Shown here piece by piece: positions 1 through 6,444 of a stretch of 14,420 nucleotides of DNA. The stretch is taken from positions 1 through 14,420 of the forward strand of contig CANGUI010000018.1 of the NCBI GenBank assembly GCA_947457025.1, written 5' to 3'. Position numbers and translations under genes: made by a program. The notes under the pieces were generated by a model. It saw only the letters and a list, made by a program, of their open reading frames with translations. It was not told the DNA's origin and searched no databases. The DNA comes from Flammeovirgaceae bacterium. Its GTDB lineage: Bacteria > Bacteroidota > Bacteroidia > Cytophagales > Cyclobacteriaceae. Numbering within the stretch: position 1 is the first letter of the stretch; the number at the start of each line of letters is the position of its first letter.

Positions 1-17
1 TATAGTCCATAGACTTT

Positions 18-32
18 GTCAGAAAATCTGAC
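18..32. repeat. Short perfect inverted repeat
   Basis: GTCAGA (18-23) and TCTGAC (27-32) are perfect 6-bp inverted arms around AAA. The stem is too short and has no T-run after it, so it is only a weak hairpin candidate. It lies in the non-coding stretch beyond the 3' end of the acyloxyacyl hydrolase gene. Confidence 0.4.
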
Positions 33-95
33 CGAATTTAAGGACTCTTTGCACAACTTAAAATGTTGATTATCAAATCTTTTTCACATGTTTTC

Positions 96-121
96 TCTAA
101 TGGCCGCCATTAGAACTTTTT
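96..121 (+). terminator. Candidate rho-independent terminator (dyad plus T-run)
   Basis: TCTAATGGC (96-104) and GCCATTAGA (106-114) are perfect 9-bp inverted arms around one C, so a real hairpin would open a few central pairs. Five T residues follow at 117-121. The arrangement fits termination of a + strand gene entering from left of the window. On the - strand there is no matching T-run. A dyad protein-binding site is the alternative. Confidence 0.4.
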
Positions 122-289
122 CCTAATGACAATTCCGGGATAATTGACAGTGCGGCAAGGCAGGGCCCTTCAGGTTACGTAACGCATCCATGAAGAGGAA
201 AAATCCCAAACCCGTTTCGAGTCAAGTTAAGTCGGTACACTGCCTCTGAAATTTTGAATGAAAACCGTAACAACGGGCTGTCCTATCAC

Positions 290-1405
290 TCAGAACGAAT
301 ACGTCAGCCGCAGATCGGTGAAATCAGCTACTTGCCGATGGGCGCGCAGGTTCACGCCACCCATCCAATGGTCTGAAATGCGGTATGCCAAGCCCCAACT
401 GTGGTATATCCGATCGAAGTAGTTGCCTGCCTGGTATAGGTACATACCGAGCCGTTGGCTGAAAAGAAAGTTACCCAGAACGAACTCATGACCAGTGTAA
501 ACGGACACCCGCCACGGATCGAGGCGCTGTTCGTCTGCCCGGAGCCGACTGCCGGTGGCGTCATCCCAAAGGATCTCCAGTCCGGCAGCGAAGTTATTGA
601 TGCGGCCCACTTGCTTTGCCCCTTGCAAACCGATGCCGGCAATGAGATACCGAATGCTGCGTCCGTCGGGTTGCCCGCCCACACGTTTAGCCACGCCAAA
701 AGTGGTTACATCCCAGCGGATGTCGTCTGAGAAAGCCACTGAAGCCCGGTTAAATGTGCGAAAGCTTCGTGGCTGCAAACTGTAATTGGCACTGATCCCA
801 ACGGTAGGCCAATTAATGCCTTTGTTGGGTTGTTGCAGGCCGCCATTGGAAATGTGTTGGTACAACACGTGTGTGCCGATTTGCCAATGATCGGAGACAC
901 GCCACCAGTAACCAAATCCGAGCGCCAGGTAGGCACTTACGGCAAGGCTGTACGATTGGTTGGTCGGATTCTTTTGAACGTGAAACGGGTTGGTGAGGTA
1001 GGCCAGACCCGCTACACTTCGCACCGAGAGCGAACTGCGGGGCGTTAGCCGGAACATAGGTTCTAATGCGTATGAAGCTGACACACCATGGCCCAATATC
1101 CCTACATCATAGTGGTGCAGGGCCAACGAAAAAGATCGGAGTGTGCCGCAACGGCAGATATTCCATGTTGTTGAATCGTTTCTCCACTTGCCAACGATTG
1201 CCTCATAAATCTGGGGGCGTGCCCCTGCTGTGTTCTGTACATCCACAGAATGTGCAAAAATGAAGCCCGTATGCACGCCTGTCTGGTAAACCGGTATGCC
1301 TGACTTGCCCGGGCGTGTCGGCTGCCCAAATGTTGCGGTGGCTAAGAGTACAACAGCTCCGGCTTCAAGTATCCCCGATTTATATCCATCGAACGACCAC
1401 CACAT
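290..1405 (-). CDS. Acyloxyacyl hydrolase / PagL-like lipid A deacylase, outer-membrane barrel
   Basis: A 371-residue protein with a hydrophobic N-terminal segment (about residues 11-27, ending in FGQ) that fits a signal peptide. The rest alternates in a beta-barrel manner and ends in YSF, a terminal aromatic typical of outer-membrane proteins. Residues 183-189 read QHISNGG, followed by QQPNKGIN. This matches the catalytic His-x-Ser-Asn signature of the PagL/acyloxyacyl hydrolase family, making H184 and S186 the likely catalytic residues. Family members remove an acyl chain from lipid A in the outer membrane, so remodelling of LPS is the expected role. At 371 residues it is far longer than Pseudomonas PagL, with extra sequence on both sides, as often seen in Bacteroidota homologues. 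The ATG at 1405 is the first in frame and has no strong ribosome-binding site. It stands alone, separated from the next operon by 475 bp. The substrate is inferred. Confidence 0.75.
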   Translation of the reverse strand: MWWSFDGYKSGILEAGAVVLLATATFGQPTRPGKSGIPVYQTGVHTGFIFAHSVDVQNTAGARPQIYEAIVGKWRNDSTTWNICRCGTLRSFSLALHHYDVGILGHGVSASYALEPMFRLTPRSSLSVRSVAGLAYLTNPFHVQKNPTNQSYSLAVSAYLALGFGYWWRVSDHWQIGTHVLYQHISNGGLQQPNKGINWPTVGISANYSLQPRSFRTFNRASVAFSDDIRWDVTTFGVAKRVGGQPDGRSIRYLIAGIGLQGAKQVGRINNFAAGLEILWDDATGSRLRADEQRLDPWRVSVYTGHEFVLGNFLFSQRLGMYLYQAGNYFDRIYHSWGLAYRISDHWMGGVNLRAHRQVADFTDLRLTYSF

Positions 1406-1880
1406 CCTGAAACAACCAGTTAATTCCCTTATTGCAGCTACACCAGGGATTCAAAACGTAATTCAGTAAAGTATGTTCCGGATGGCACCAGGGGTTATAT
1501 TAAACAATTCCTGATCACCGTGCCTCTGACAATGACATTATAGCCAGACTTGCCTCCCTTCTATTTCGTAAATGCGCAACAGACTGAAGTAATCTGAACC
1601 CATCTCAACAATTCCTCCCGGAGATTTTTGTTGCGTTAAGTGGTTCAATAACGTAAAACTTTACTCCGACTCCCTTGAGGCACAGATGCGCTCTTCACCT
1701 TCCTCTGTGCAGGTATCGGGTGGTATTACCGGGTGCTTTTGGCCGATATTGACAAATCTCGTTTCGTTTTTTTACCAACACAGGGCACCTGTCCGCCCGT
1801 CGTGCATGTCGGTTTAATACAGCCATCCGTATGTCGCTTTGTTGAGCATCCTTACCTGGCTGCGAGAGGAAAACCTCCAC
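1406..1880. other. 475-bp intergenic stretch with no supported gene
   Basis: No open frame here looks like a protein. A possible - strand promoter for the acyloxyacyl hydrolase sits at 1452-1460: its complement reads TACGTTTTG, one T longer than the Bacteroidota TAnnTTTG element, about 47 bp before the start codon. There is a 7-bp inverted repeat, GCACAGA (1680-1686) with TCTGTGC (1704-1710), and a small one at 1780-1792 (ACAGG, GCA, CCTGT). Neither is followed by a T-run, so I see no clear terminator for the operon ending at 1881. Confidence 0.4.
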
Positions 1881-2498
1881 TCAGCGCTTCAACAACTTAA
1901 ACCCGATTTCCCGGCCCTGCCCTTGAAACATGGCCAGGTTGATCCAGAACAACGCGAATTGTTCCATCAGTTCGAATTTGTCGTTGCCACCAATGGAATA
2001 GCAATCGGCAAAGCCTGCATCCCGCGCCAGCGCAATAGCGGCCTGTTTCCCCTTCTCGCTGTCGCCCGCTACGAACATATCGAGAAACAGATCTCCGTAT
2101 TTCGGGTTGCGCATATTGTTGAAGCCAGTCGTATTGAAGCACTTGACCACATCCCGGGTTTGCGTGTTTTCCAGGATGGCGTCGGTGGTATGCTTGTAGC
2201 CCTCCGGACCTCTCCCTCTGACGATGTTCATGGCGTCAATGATGATTTTGCCCGTTGTATTGCCGAGACTCTTAACCACCTCAACGTTGGCTGTGGCGGG
2301 TGTGGCCAGCAAGATCACATCCGAATGTCTCACGGCCTCTTCGATGGTATAGACTTTGGTGTTGGGCTGTGATAAAAGTTCTGCGTCGGTAAACCCGGAG
2401 ACATTGCGCACTCCGAGGTTGACTTCGTGGCCTTTTGCTGCCCACCGGGCCGCCAGCGCGCCACCTACATGGCCAGTGCCTACAATTGCAATTTTCAT
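1881..2498 (-). CDS. NAD(P)-binding oxidoreductase, F420-dependent NADP reductase-like
   Basis: A 205-residue Rossmann-fold protein beginning MKIAIVGTGHVGGALA. The GTGHVGG segment (residues 7-13) is the dinucleotide-binding loop. A second-strand basic residue (GVRN, near 30-33) suggests preference for NADP(H). It resembles the family annotated as NADP oxidoreductase, coenzyme F420-dependent. Bacteroidota generally lack F420, so the real electron carrier or substrate is unknown; many such short members are annotated only as NAD(P)-binding proteins. It is the last gene of the operon: its ATG (2498-2496) overlaps the TGA of the TMEM175 gene (2497-2495) as ATGA, which implies translational coupling. 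A cytoplasmic reductase acting on small carbonyls or quinones would suit its neighbours, but this is inference. Confidence 0.8.
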   Translation of the reverse strand: MKIAIVGTGHVGGALAARWAAKGHEVNLGVRNVSGFTDAELLSQPNTKVYTIEEAVRHSDVILLATPATANVEVVKSLGNTTGKIIIDAMNIVRGRGPEGYKHTTDAILENTQTRDVVKCFNTTGFNNMRNPKYGDLFLDMFVAGDSEKGKQAAIALARDAGFADCYSIGGNDKFELMEQFALFWINLAMFQGQGREIGFKLLKR

Positions 2499-3109
2499 GG
2501 TGTAATAGCGTTTATATGACTGATCTTTTCGGTAATAAAATACAAGGTTGGTACAACCAAAAAAAGTGCGAGGGAAAGATACACGAAAAATATGCTGGTA
2601 CCGGCCGCTACCAGGTAGATGAGCAGGGCAGCCTGGTTTTTTATTTGAATCCGAATAAGCACTTGCTTATCAATATGATCGTGCAGCAGATTGCATTTTA
2701 ACGCATAGTTTCTCAACATCGTGAAGGAGAGTGCAATCATAAAGAAAATTATACTGTAACCAAAAGCAGTCTGCCAGAGCGACAGGTTAGCGCCCAGAAA
2801 GCTTGTTCCAAAAGGCACGGTGCTCATCCAGAATAAAGGGTGAATACTAAACCAAAGCAATTTCCCGTCGGCCCGTTTGATTGGATGGAAAAGTTGATGA
2901 TGGCTGACCCACATGATGGAGAGCATCAGAAAGCTGGCGGTATAGGAGATAAACCGGGGTGCAAGTTTTGAGAGTTCATACCCAACAGTACTACCCGGGG
3001 TTATTTCAGGTAACTTCAGATCAAAGACCATCACCGTGATGATGATGGCGATTACACCATCGCTGAAAGCCTCAAGCCGGGTTGTGGGGATGTGACGCAG
3101 GGCATTCAT
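2495..3109 (-). CDS. TMEM175 family (DUF1211) membrane channel
   Basis: A 204-residue integral membrane protein. Residues 11-17 read RLEAFSD, the FSD-containing signature of the first transmembrane helix of TMEM175/DUF1211 proteins. Further hydrophobic segments follow, and MWVSHHQLF after the second helix region is also typical. Bacterial TMEM175 proteins have one six-helix repeat and assemble as tetrameric K+-permeable channels. The frame is open upstream to 3199, but I choose the ATG at 3109. It shares its A with the stop of the bestrophin gene (TGATG), giving the usual family length and putting the FSD motif about 15 residues from the N-terminus. The gene also overlaps the next gene by 4 bp. 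K+ conductance is family knowledge; its role in this operon is inferred. Confidence 0.85.
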   Translation of the reverse strand: MNALRHIPTTRLEAFSDGVIAIIITVMVFDLKLPEITPGSTVGYELSKLAPRFISYTASFLMLSIMWVSHHQLFHPIKRADGKLLWFSIHPLFWMSTVPFGTSFLGANLSLWQTAFGYSIIFFMIALSFTMLRNYALKCNLLHDHIDKQVLIRIQIKNQAALLIYLVAAGTSIFFVYLSLALFLVVPTLYFITEKISHINAITP

Positions 3110-4044
3110 CAGAACAGAAAACCATTTTGGGTTTCCACTTTGGCGGGCAAATTGGTTTCGCCCAGCATTTCGCGTAAGTCGCGCTCCACGGTGTTGCAAA
3201 GCGCAGTAAGCGGAACATCCGTGATCCGGTTTTCAAACGGGTCTTCGTTCACTTCGCCCACTTTGCCAATGACGGCAAAAACAAATGAGACGGTTAGCGA
3301 TACCGGGATCATCAGAAAGTCATAACCCAGGCGGGTGAAGTCACCAATCAGCGAGAACGGCAGTAGCAGGATAAAGGTGTATAAAAACAGGCGGGTGAAG
3401 TAATCATACTGCCGCAGCAGGGGAGTGTTCTTGATGCGCTCGCAACCACCCTGGTAGTTTGCAAGGGCCAGAAGTTGACCTTCCATTTGGAAGCTATCGA
3501 ATCCGCCAAGCGTTCCGTTGGCCATGGCACGATAGATCTTCCGGGCTGTCAGCAACTGGATGTAATTGGGTTTGTTTTGCGCACTGTCAATGGCAAGGGT
3601 TTCCTCATCTGAAAAAAAGCGCTTGAGTACGAGCGGATCATCCTGCTGGCGCAGGTGCAGCCGCAAGGCATGCACCCACCCGATAACCTGATAGACAAGA
3701 TCTTTCTTGAATCGCTCGCTGCGCTCGCGGTCATAGTTTTGCTGGTGGGCATGGCTGTCGGCAAAGGCGATGATCAGGCGCGCCAGTACCCGACTGGAGT
3801 TAATGATGCCGCCCCATAGTGTTCTGGCTTCCCACCACCTTCCGTAGGAACTGTTGTTTCGAAAGGCAATAAAGATCGCCAGCGCACTTCCCAAAATGGC
3901 CGATACGGAAAAGGGAAGACTAAGGGCTGCAGCATGGTAGTGGTGCAACAGCCAGACGGGTACAGCCATCACCAGGGCAAACGCAAGTTCTGCCTTCACA
4001 TAGTGAATAACTCGAATGGGATTGAAGTTTCGCTTGATGATCAT
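3109..4044 (-). CDS. Bestrophin-family ion channel (RFP-TM / UPF0187)
   Basis: A 311-residue protein of the usual size for bacterial bestrophins. Hydrophobic segments lie at about 18-35 and 43-61, then comes the family signature, with FRNNSSYGRWWEAR at about 61-74. Two more membrane segments lie near 230-275. After them NEDPFENR and DVPL match the conserved acidic stretch and Pro-Leu that follow the last helix in bestrophins. The family forms pentameric channels: anion-selective in animals, while the studied Klebsiella homologue conducts cations. The ion carried here therefore cannot be told from sequence. The ATG at 4044 lies 3 bp after the stop of the preceding barrel gene, and the stop overlaps the TMEM175 start by one base. 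Two channel families in direct translational contact is the striking feature. Confidence 0.9.
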   Translation of the reverse strand: MIIKRNFNPIRVIHYVKAELAFALVMAVPVWLLHHYHAAALSLPFSVSAILGSALAIFIAFRNNSSYGRWWEARTLWGGIINSSRVLARLIIAFADSHAHQQNYDRERSERFKKDLVYQVIGWVHALRLHLRQQDDPLVLKRFFSDEETLAIDSAQNKPNYIQLLTARKIYRAMANGTLGGFDSFQMEGQLLALANYQGGCERIKNTPLLRQYDYFTRLFLYTFILLLPFSLIGDFTRLGYDFLMIPVSLTVSFVFAVIGKVGEVNEDPFENRITDVPLTALCNTVERDLREMLGETNLPAKVETQNGFLF

Positions 4045-4047
4045 ATA

Positions 4048-4704
4048 CTAAAATTCATGTCTGAAAAATCCGCCCACATTGGTGATTTGGGTGAAGGTGG
4101 TGCGGCCTGTTTGATGGAAGTCGGCACCGGTGCCGAATTGAAAGGTATTGCGTTGGATGCCCACGCGCAAACGCTGGGTAAACCGGAAAGGATCTTCATC
4201 TGCCGTTGGCAACGCATTGATACTCTCTGCCTGCACGAACACCTTATGGCGATCGTTCAGTTTTGGAGTAAAGCGCAGCAACAGGAAGTAGTCGAGATCA
4301 GGGCGTTGACGCGTTTCGCACACCCACCACGTAAAGATGGTCAGGTGTTTCGACAGGCGGGCAAACTGTATACCGGCTTTGGGGAAAACGCCGCTACTGA
4401 AAACCTGCATCACGGCCACGGGGGCAAATCCCTTTAGCTTCTTGCGCTGGTACGAAATCGCCTCTGTAAATCCGAACTGCGGCAAAAACTTTGTTGGGGT
4501 CATCCGGTAATCCAGGCTGGCCCGATTGCGGTTGAAAAACAGCCAGCGGGAATTGTCGCCCTCCTTGTTCTTGAAGTAGGAAAAGAACAGGATATCGACT
4601 GTTGTGTGCTGATGTCCTACAAATAGTTCTACCGGGATTTGGGCAACGGCCATACCCCCCGAAAGGAGTATGGCCCACAGCAGTGAAATGCGCCTACTTT
4701 TCAC
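4048..4704 (-). CDS. Secreted, probably outer-membrane beta-barrel protein of unknown function
   Basis: I chose the GTG at 4704, giving 218 residues. From there the N-terminus is a clean signal peptide: KSRR, a hydrophobic core (about 6-18), then AVAQ with predicted cleavage after A21. The upstream frame to 4761 adds 19 residues without signal-peptide character and runs into the VOC gene. The mature protein has alternating hydrophobic and aromatic residues and ends in RHEF, as barrel proteins do. I do not recognise a named domain; a resemblance to DUF2490-type barrels is only a possibility. The GTG start overlaps the end of the VOC reading frame by 11 bp, and the stop is 3 bp before the bestrophin ATG, so it belongs firmly to the operon. 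It may be an outer-membrane partner of the channels, which is inference. Confidence 0.65.
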   Translation of the reverse strand: MKSRRISLLWAILLSGGMAVAQIPVELFVGHQHTTVDILFFSYFKNKEGDNSRWLFFNRNRASLDYRMTPTKFLPQFGFTEAISYQRKKLKGFAPVAVMQVFSSGVFPKAGIQFARLSKHLTIFTWWVCETRQRPDLDYFLLLRFTPKLNDRHKVFVQAESINALPTADEDPFRFTQRLRVGIQRNTFQFGTGADFHQTGRTTFTQITNVGGFFRHEF

Positions 4705-5067
4705 CCGAGATAAGGCCGACCCTATTTCCTTCGCTATCGAGAAAGCTCGCCAAGAACCCAAACTTGCCCTGGTTCAGGAAGGGCACGGGTACGGTGCCGC
4801 CGGCCACCCTAATGCGCGCCACGGCATCAGCCAAAATGCCAAAAACATTCCGGTGAATCACGGGGCCGTATGTTGTGGGTTTCCGATCCGCCCGTACGAC
4901 AATTGAGCCGCCAACCGTTTCACCCGTATTAAAGGGGACGTCGAAGAGCATCAATTCGCCATTCCCAACGGGCCTTTTCGCACCTTGTTGCGCAGCGCAG
5001 GGGCATTGAAGCGAAAGGCGCTGTTCAGATCTAAAGCCAGAATCTCAAACCAGGTTAGGGCATGCAT
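4694..5067 (-). pseudogene. VOC (glyoxalase/bleomycin-resistance) family gene, frameshifted
   Basis: Two reading frames together make one VOC-fold protein. The first starts at the ATG at 5067, reads MHALTWFEILALDLN, a typical VOC opening strand, and stops at TGA 4953-4951 after 38 residues. The second (from about 4960 down to 4694, -1/+2 relative to the first) continues with ELMLFDVPFNTGE and ends FLDSEGNRVGLISGEK, the classic C-terminal VOC strand with the conserved Glu before Gly-Asn. The join falls near 4953-4970. Family members usually read RFY plus about four residues where this has RFNA (about residues 19-22), so a short in-frame deletion near 5000 is also likely. If intact it would be a cytoplasmic glyoxalase-like metalloenzyme. 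It starts 1 bp after the DJ-1 stop and overlaps the next gene by 11 bp. Either it is a pseudogene or the sequence has an indel error. Confidence 0.7.
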
Positions 5068-5068
5068 C

Positions 5069-5839
5069 TCATTTGGCGTTTAGTAATTCAACGACCAGTT
5101 CAGCAGCGGCAGCGCCGGAGTTTTGTTGCTGTCCGGTAATGAGATTTCCATCCTGAATGGCGTAAGACGAAAAGGGAGGCGCTACTTTGAATGTAGTTCC
5201 CGCGATTTTTCTGGCTTCCGTTTCAATGCGGTAGGGCTGGATTTTCTGGCCTACGGCTTGGTCTGCATAATCTTCTTCAGCGTCGGCAAATCCGGTCCAG
5301 GTTTTTCCGGTTACCAGTAGGTCTCCGTTTGATTTGCGCGCTTCGAGCAGCAGTGTAGTAGAGTGGCATACGGCAGCGGCCGGCTTGCCCGCTTCGTAAA
5401 AGGAAACAAACACCTGTTGGAGATCAGAATTGCCGCGGAAGGTATACATCGGACCTTGCCCGCCAACCAGGAAGATGGCCGCATATTGGGCGGGTTGCAC
5501 ATCGGTGAATTTCCGGGTGTTCGCCAGCCTGTCGCGAAACTCCTGTTTTTGCAGGTAACCTAATGAAATGATGTCGTGGGCTGAATATCCGCTGGCATCG
5601 GTAGGATTGGAGTACCCATCCATTTCCAACTTACCACCCGCGGTAGATACCAGTTCGACTTCGTAGCCAGCTTCTTCGAATACCCTCATCGGGTGCGTCA
5701 GTTCGGCCGACCAAAATCCGATCGGCCACCCGGTTTGTTTGGAAACGGCGGGTGAGCTGGCGACCATCAGAATCTTTCCTTTCGATATGGCGCCATGCGG
5801 ATGAACGTAGCTAAGTCTTTCTTTTTGCATTTTGATCAT
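5069..5839 (-). CDS. DJ-1/PfpI superfamily protein, Hsp31-like (type 1 glutamine amidotransferase fold)
   Basis: A 256-residue cytoplasmic protein if started at the ATG at 5839 (a second ATG at 5830 would give 253). Residues 41-50 read GFWSAELTHP, carrying the conserved acidic residue E46. VELVSTAGG follows at 61-69, and the nucleophile elbow AAAVCHSTTLLLEA lies at about 154-167, with C158 followed by H159. This is the arrangement of Hsp31-like DJ-1/PfpI proteins, several of which act as glutathione-independent glyoxalase III or as chaperones and deglycases. The frame stays open upstream to 6295, but that part is antisense to the HxlR gene and is rejected. It is the first gene of the operon, transcribed away from the regulator across a 105-bp gap. 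Methylglyoxal as substrate is family-based inference. Confidence 0.85.
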   Translation of the reverse strand: MIKMQKERLSYVHPHGAISKGKILMVASSPAVSKQTGWPIGFWSAELTHPMRVFEEAGYEVELVSTAGGKLEMDGYSNPTDASGYSAHDIISLGYLQKQEFRDRLANTRKFTDVQPAQYAAIFLVGGQGPMYTFRGNSDLQQVFVSFYEAGKPAAAVCHSTTLLLEARKSNGDLLVTGKTWTGFADAEEDYADQAVGQKIQPYRIETEARKIAGTTFKVAPPFSSYAIQDGNLITGQQQNSGAAAAELVVELLNAK

Positions 5840-5944
5840 GTTTTGGGCAGCAAATATTTGATGATATACTACCTTTACCAATATACTTACCCAAAATAGT
5901 GATACACACTTTTTGGAAAGTATGGAACCCTTACCCAACGCACG
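5840..5944. promoter_or_regulatory. Divergent promoter/operator region between the operon and the HxlR gene
   Basis: This 105-bp AT-rich gap must hold the promoters for both directions. CAAATATTTG (5851-5860) is a perfect 10-bp palindrome. ATATACT occurs at 5864-5870 and again at 5881-5887, each followed within a base by ACC, and a diverged third copy (ATACACAC) begins at 5902. TACCTTTA (5870-5877) resembles the Bacteroidota -7 element TAnnTTTG for rightward transcription. On the - strand TATATTGG (complement of 5878-5885) is a weaker match. HxlR proteins commonly bind as dimers to such divergent regions, so these repeats are operator candidates. The exact boxes are inferred. Confidence 0.45.
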
Positions 5945-6319
5945 ATGCCCGAATTTTTGTACAACGGCAAGCTCTACTACAATCCGGTAGAGTTTGCCAT
6001 GGACCGACTTGGCGGAACGTGGAAAATGCCGATTCTGTGGCGATTGAAGGATAAAGTGATGCGCTACGGCGAATTGAAAAAAGAGATTCCGCACATCACC
6101 CACAAAATGCTGACCAGCCAGCTCAGGGAGTTGGAAGAGGAGGGATTCATCACCCGGCGAGTTTACCCCGTTGTACCGCCCAAGGTAGAGTATACGATCA
6201 CCCGGCGGGGCCAGAGGGCCATTGTCATTGTCGAGGCCATCCGAAATTACGGTCTTGAGTTGATGAAGGAGGTTGGGGTGGAACGCCAGAAGCAACCGAA
6301 AAGCCGCCGGGAAAAGTAG
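5945..6319 (+). CDS. HxlR-family winged-helix transcriptional regulator
   Basis: A 124-residue protein with the whole HxlR domain: NPVEFAMDRLGGTWKMPILW (about 13-32) corresponds to the family opening. Then come the recognition region (GELKKEIPHITHKMLTSQLR, about 43-62), EEEGFITRRVYP and the wing-to-helix segment VEYTITRRGQ. The C-terminus is long and basic (KQPKSRREK). Family members act as dimers, often sensing electrophiles or oxidants through a cysteine just before the VEF/VE segment. Here that position is Asn13 and the protein has no cysteine at all, so a classic thiol switch is excluded. It faces the operon divergently, which suggests that it controls it and itself. The ATG at 5945 is not preceded by an obvious ribosome-binding site. 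Confidence 0.9.
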   Translation: MPEFLYNGKLYYNPVEFAMDRLGGTWKMPILWRLKDKVMRYGELKKEIPHITHKMLTSQLRELEEEGFITRRVYPVVPPKVEYTITRRGQRAIVIVEAIRNYGLELMKEVGVERQKQPKSRREK

Positions 6320-6444
6320 CCTCTCACCAGGAGCAGCGCGACATGCAAACCCGCGCCACGATCACGGCACAGGCGTTTGTTCTCCGGAATGACGGCCAGC
6401 GGTTTAACGGTGTGATGGCGCGACCATCCGCGGGCCGCAGAAGA

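Noticed and set aside
1839..2372. 177-residue + strand frame
   Set aside because: It is antisense to the NAD(P)-binding oxidoreductase, whose Rossmann motif and ATGA overlap fix the real strand.
3110..3199. 30-residue N-terminal extension of the TMEM175 protein
   Set aside because: It overlaps the bestrophin C-terminus in another frame, while the ATG at 3109 gives the TGATG junction and the usual family length.
3934..4437. 167-residue + strand frame
   Set aside because: It is antisense to the barrel gene and to the start of the bestrophin gene; no recognisable content.
4705..4761. 19-residue N-terminal extension of the barrel protein
   Set aside because: It begins at TTG and would bury the signal peptide; the GTG at 4704 gives a proper one.
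5840..6295. Upstream 152-residue extension of the DJ-1 frame
   Set aside because: It runs antisense through the whole HxlR gene, and the DJ-1 family homology begins only after the ATGs at 5839 and 5830.
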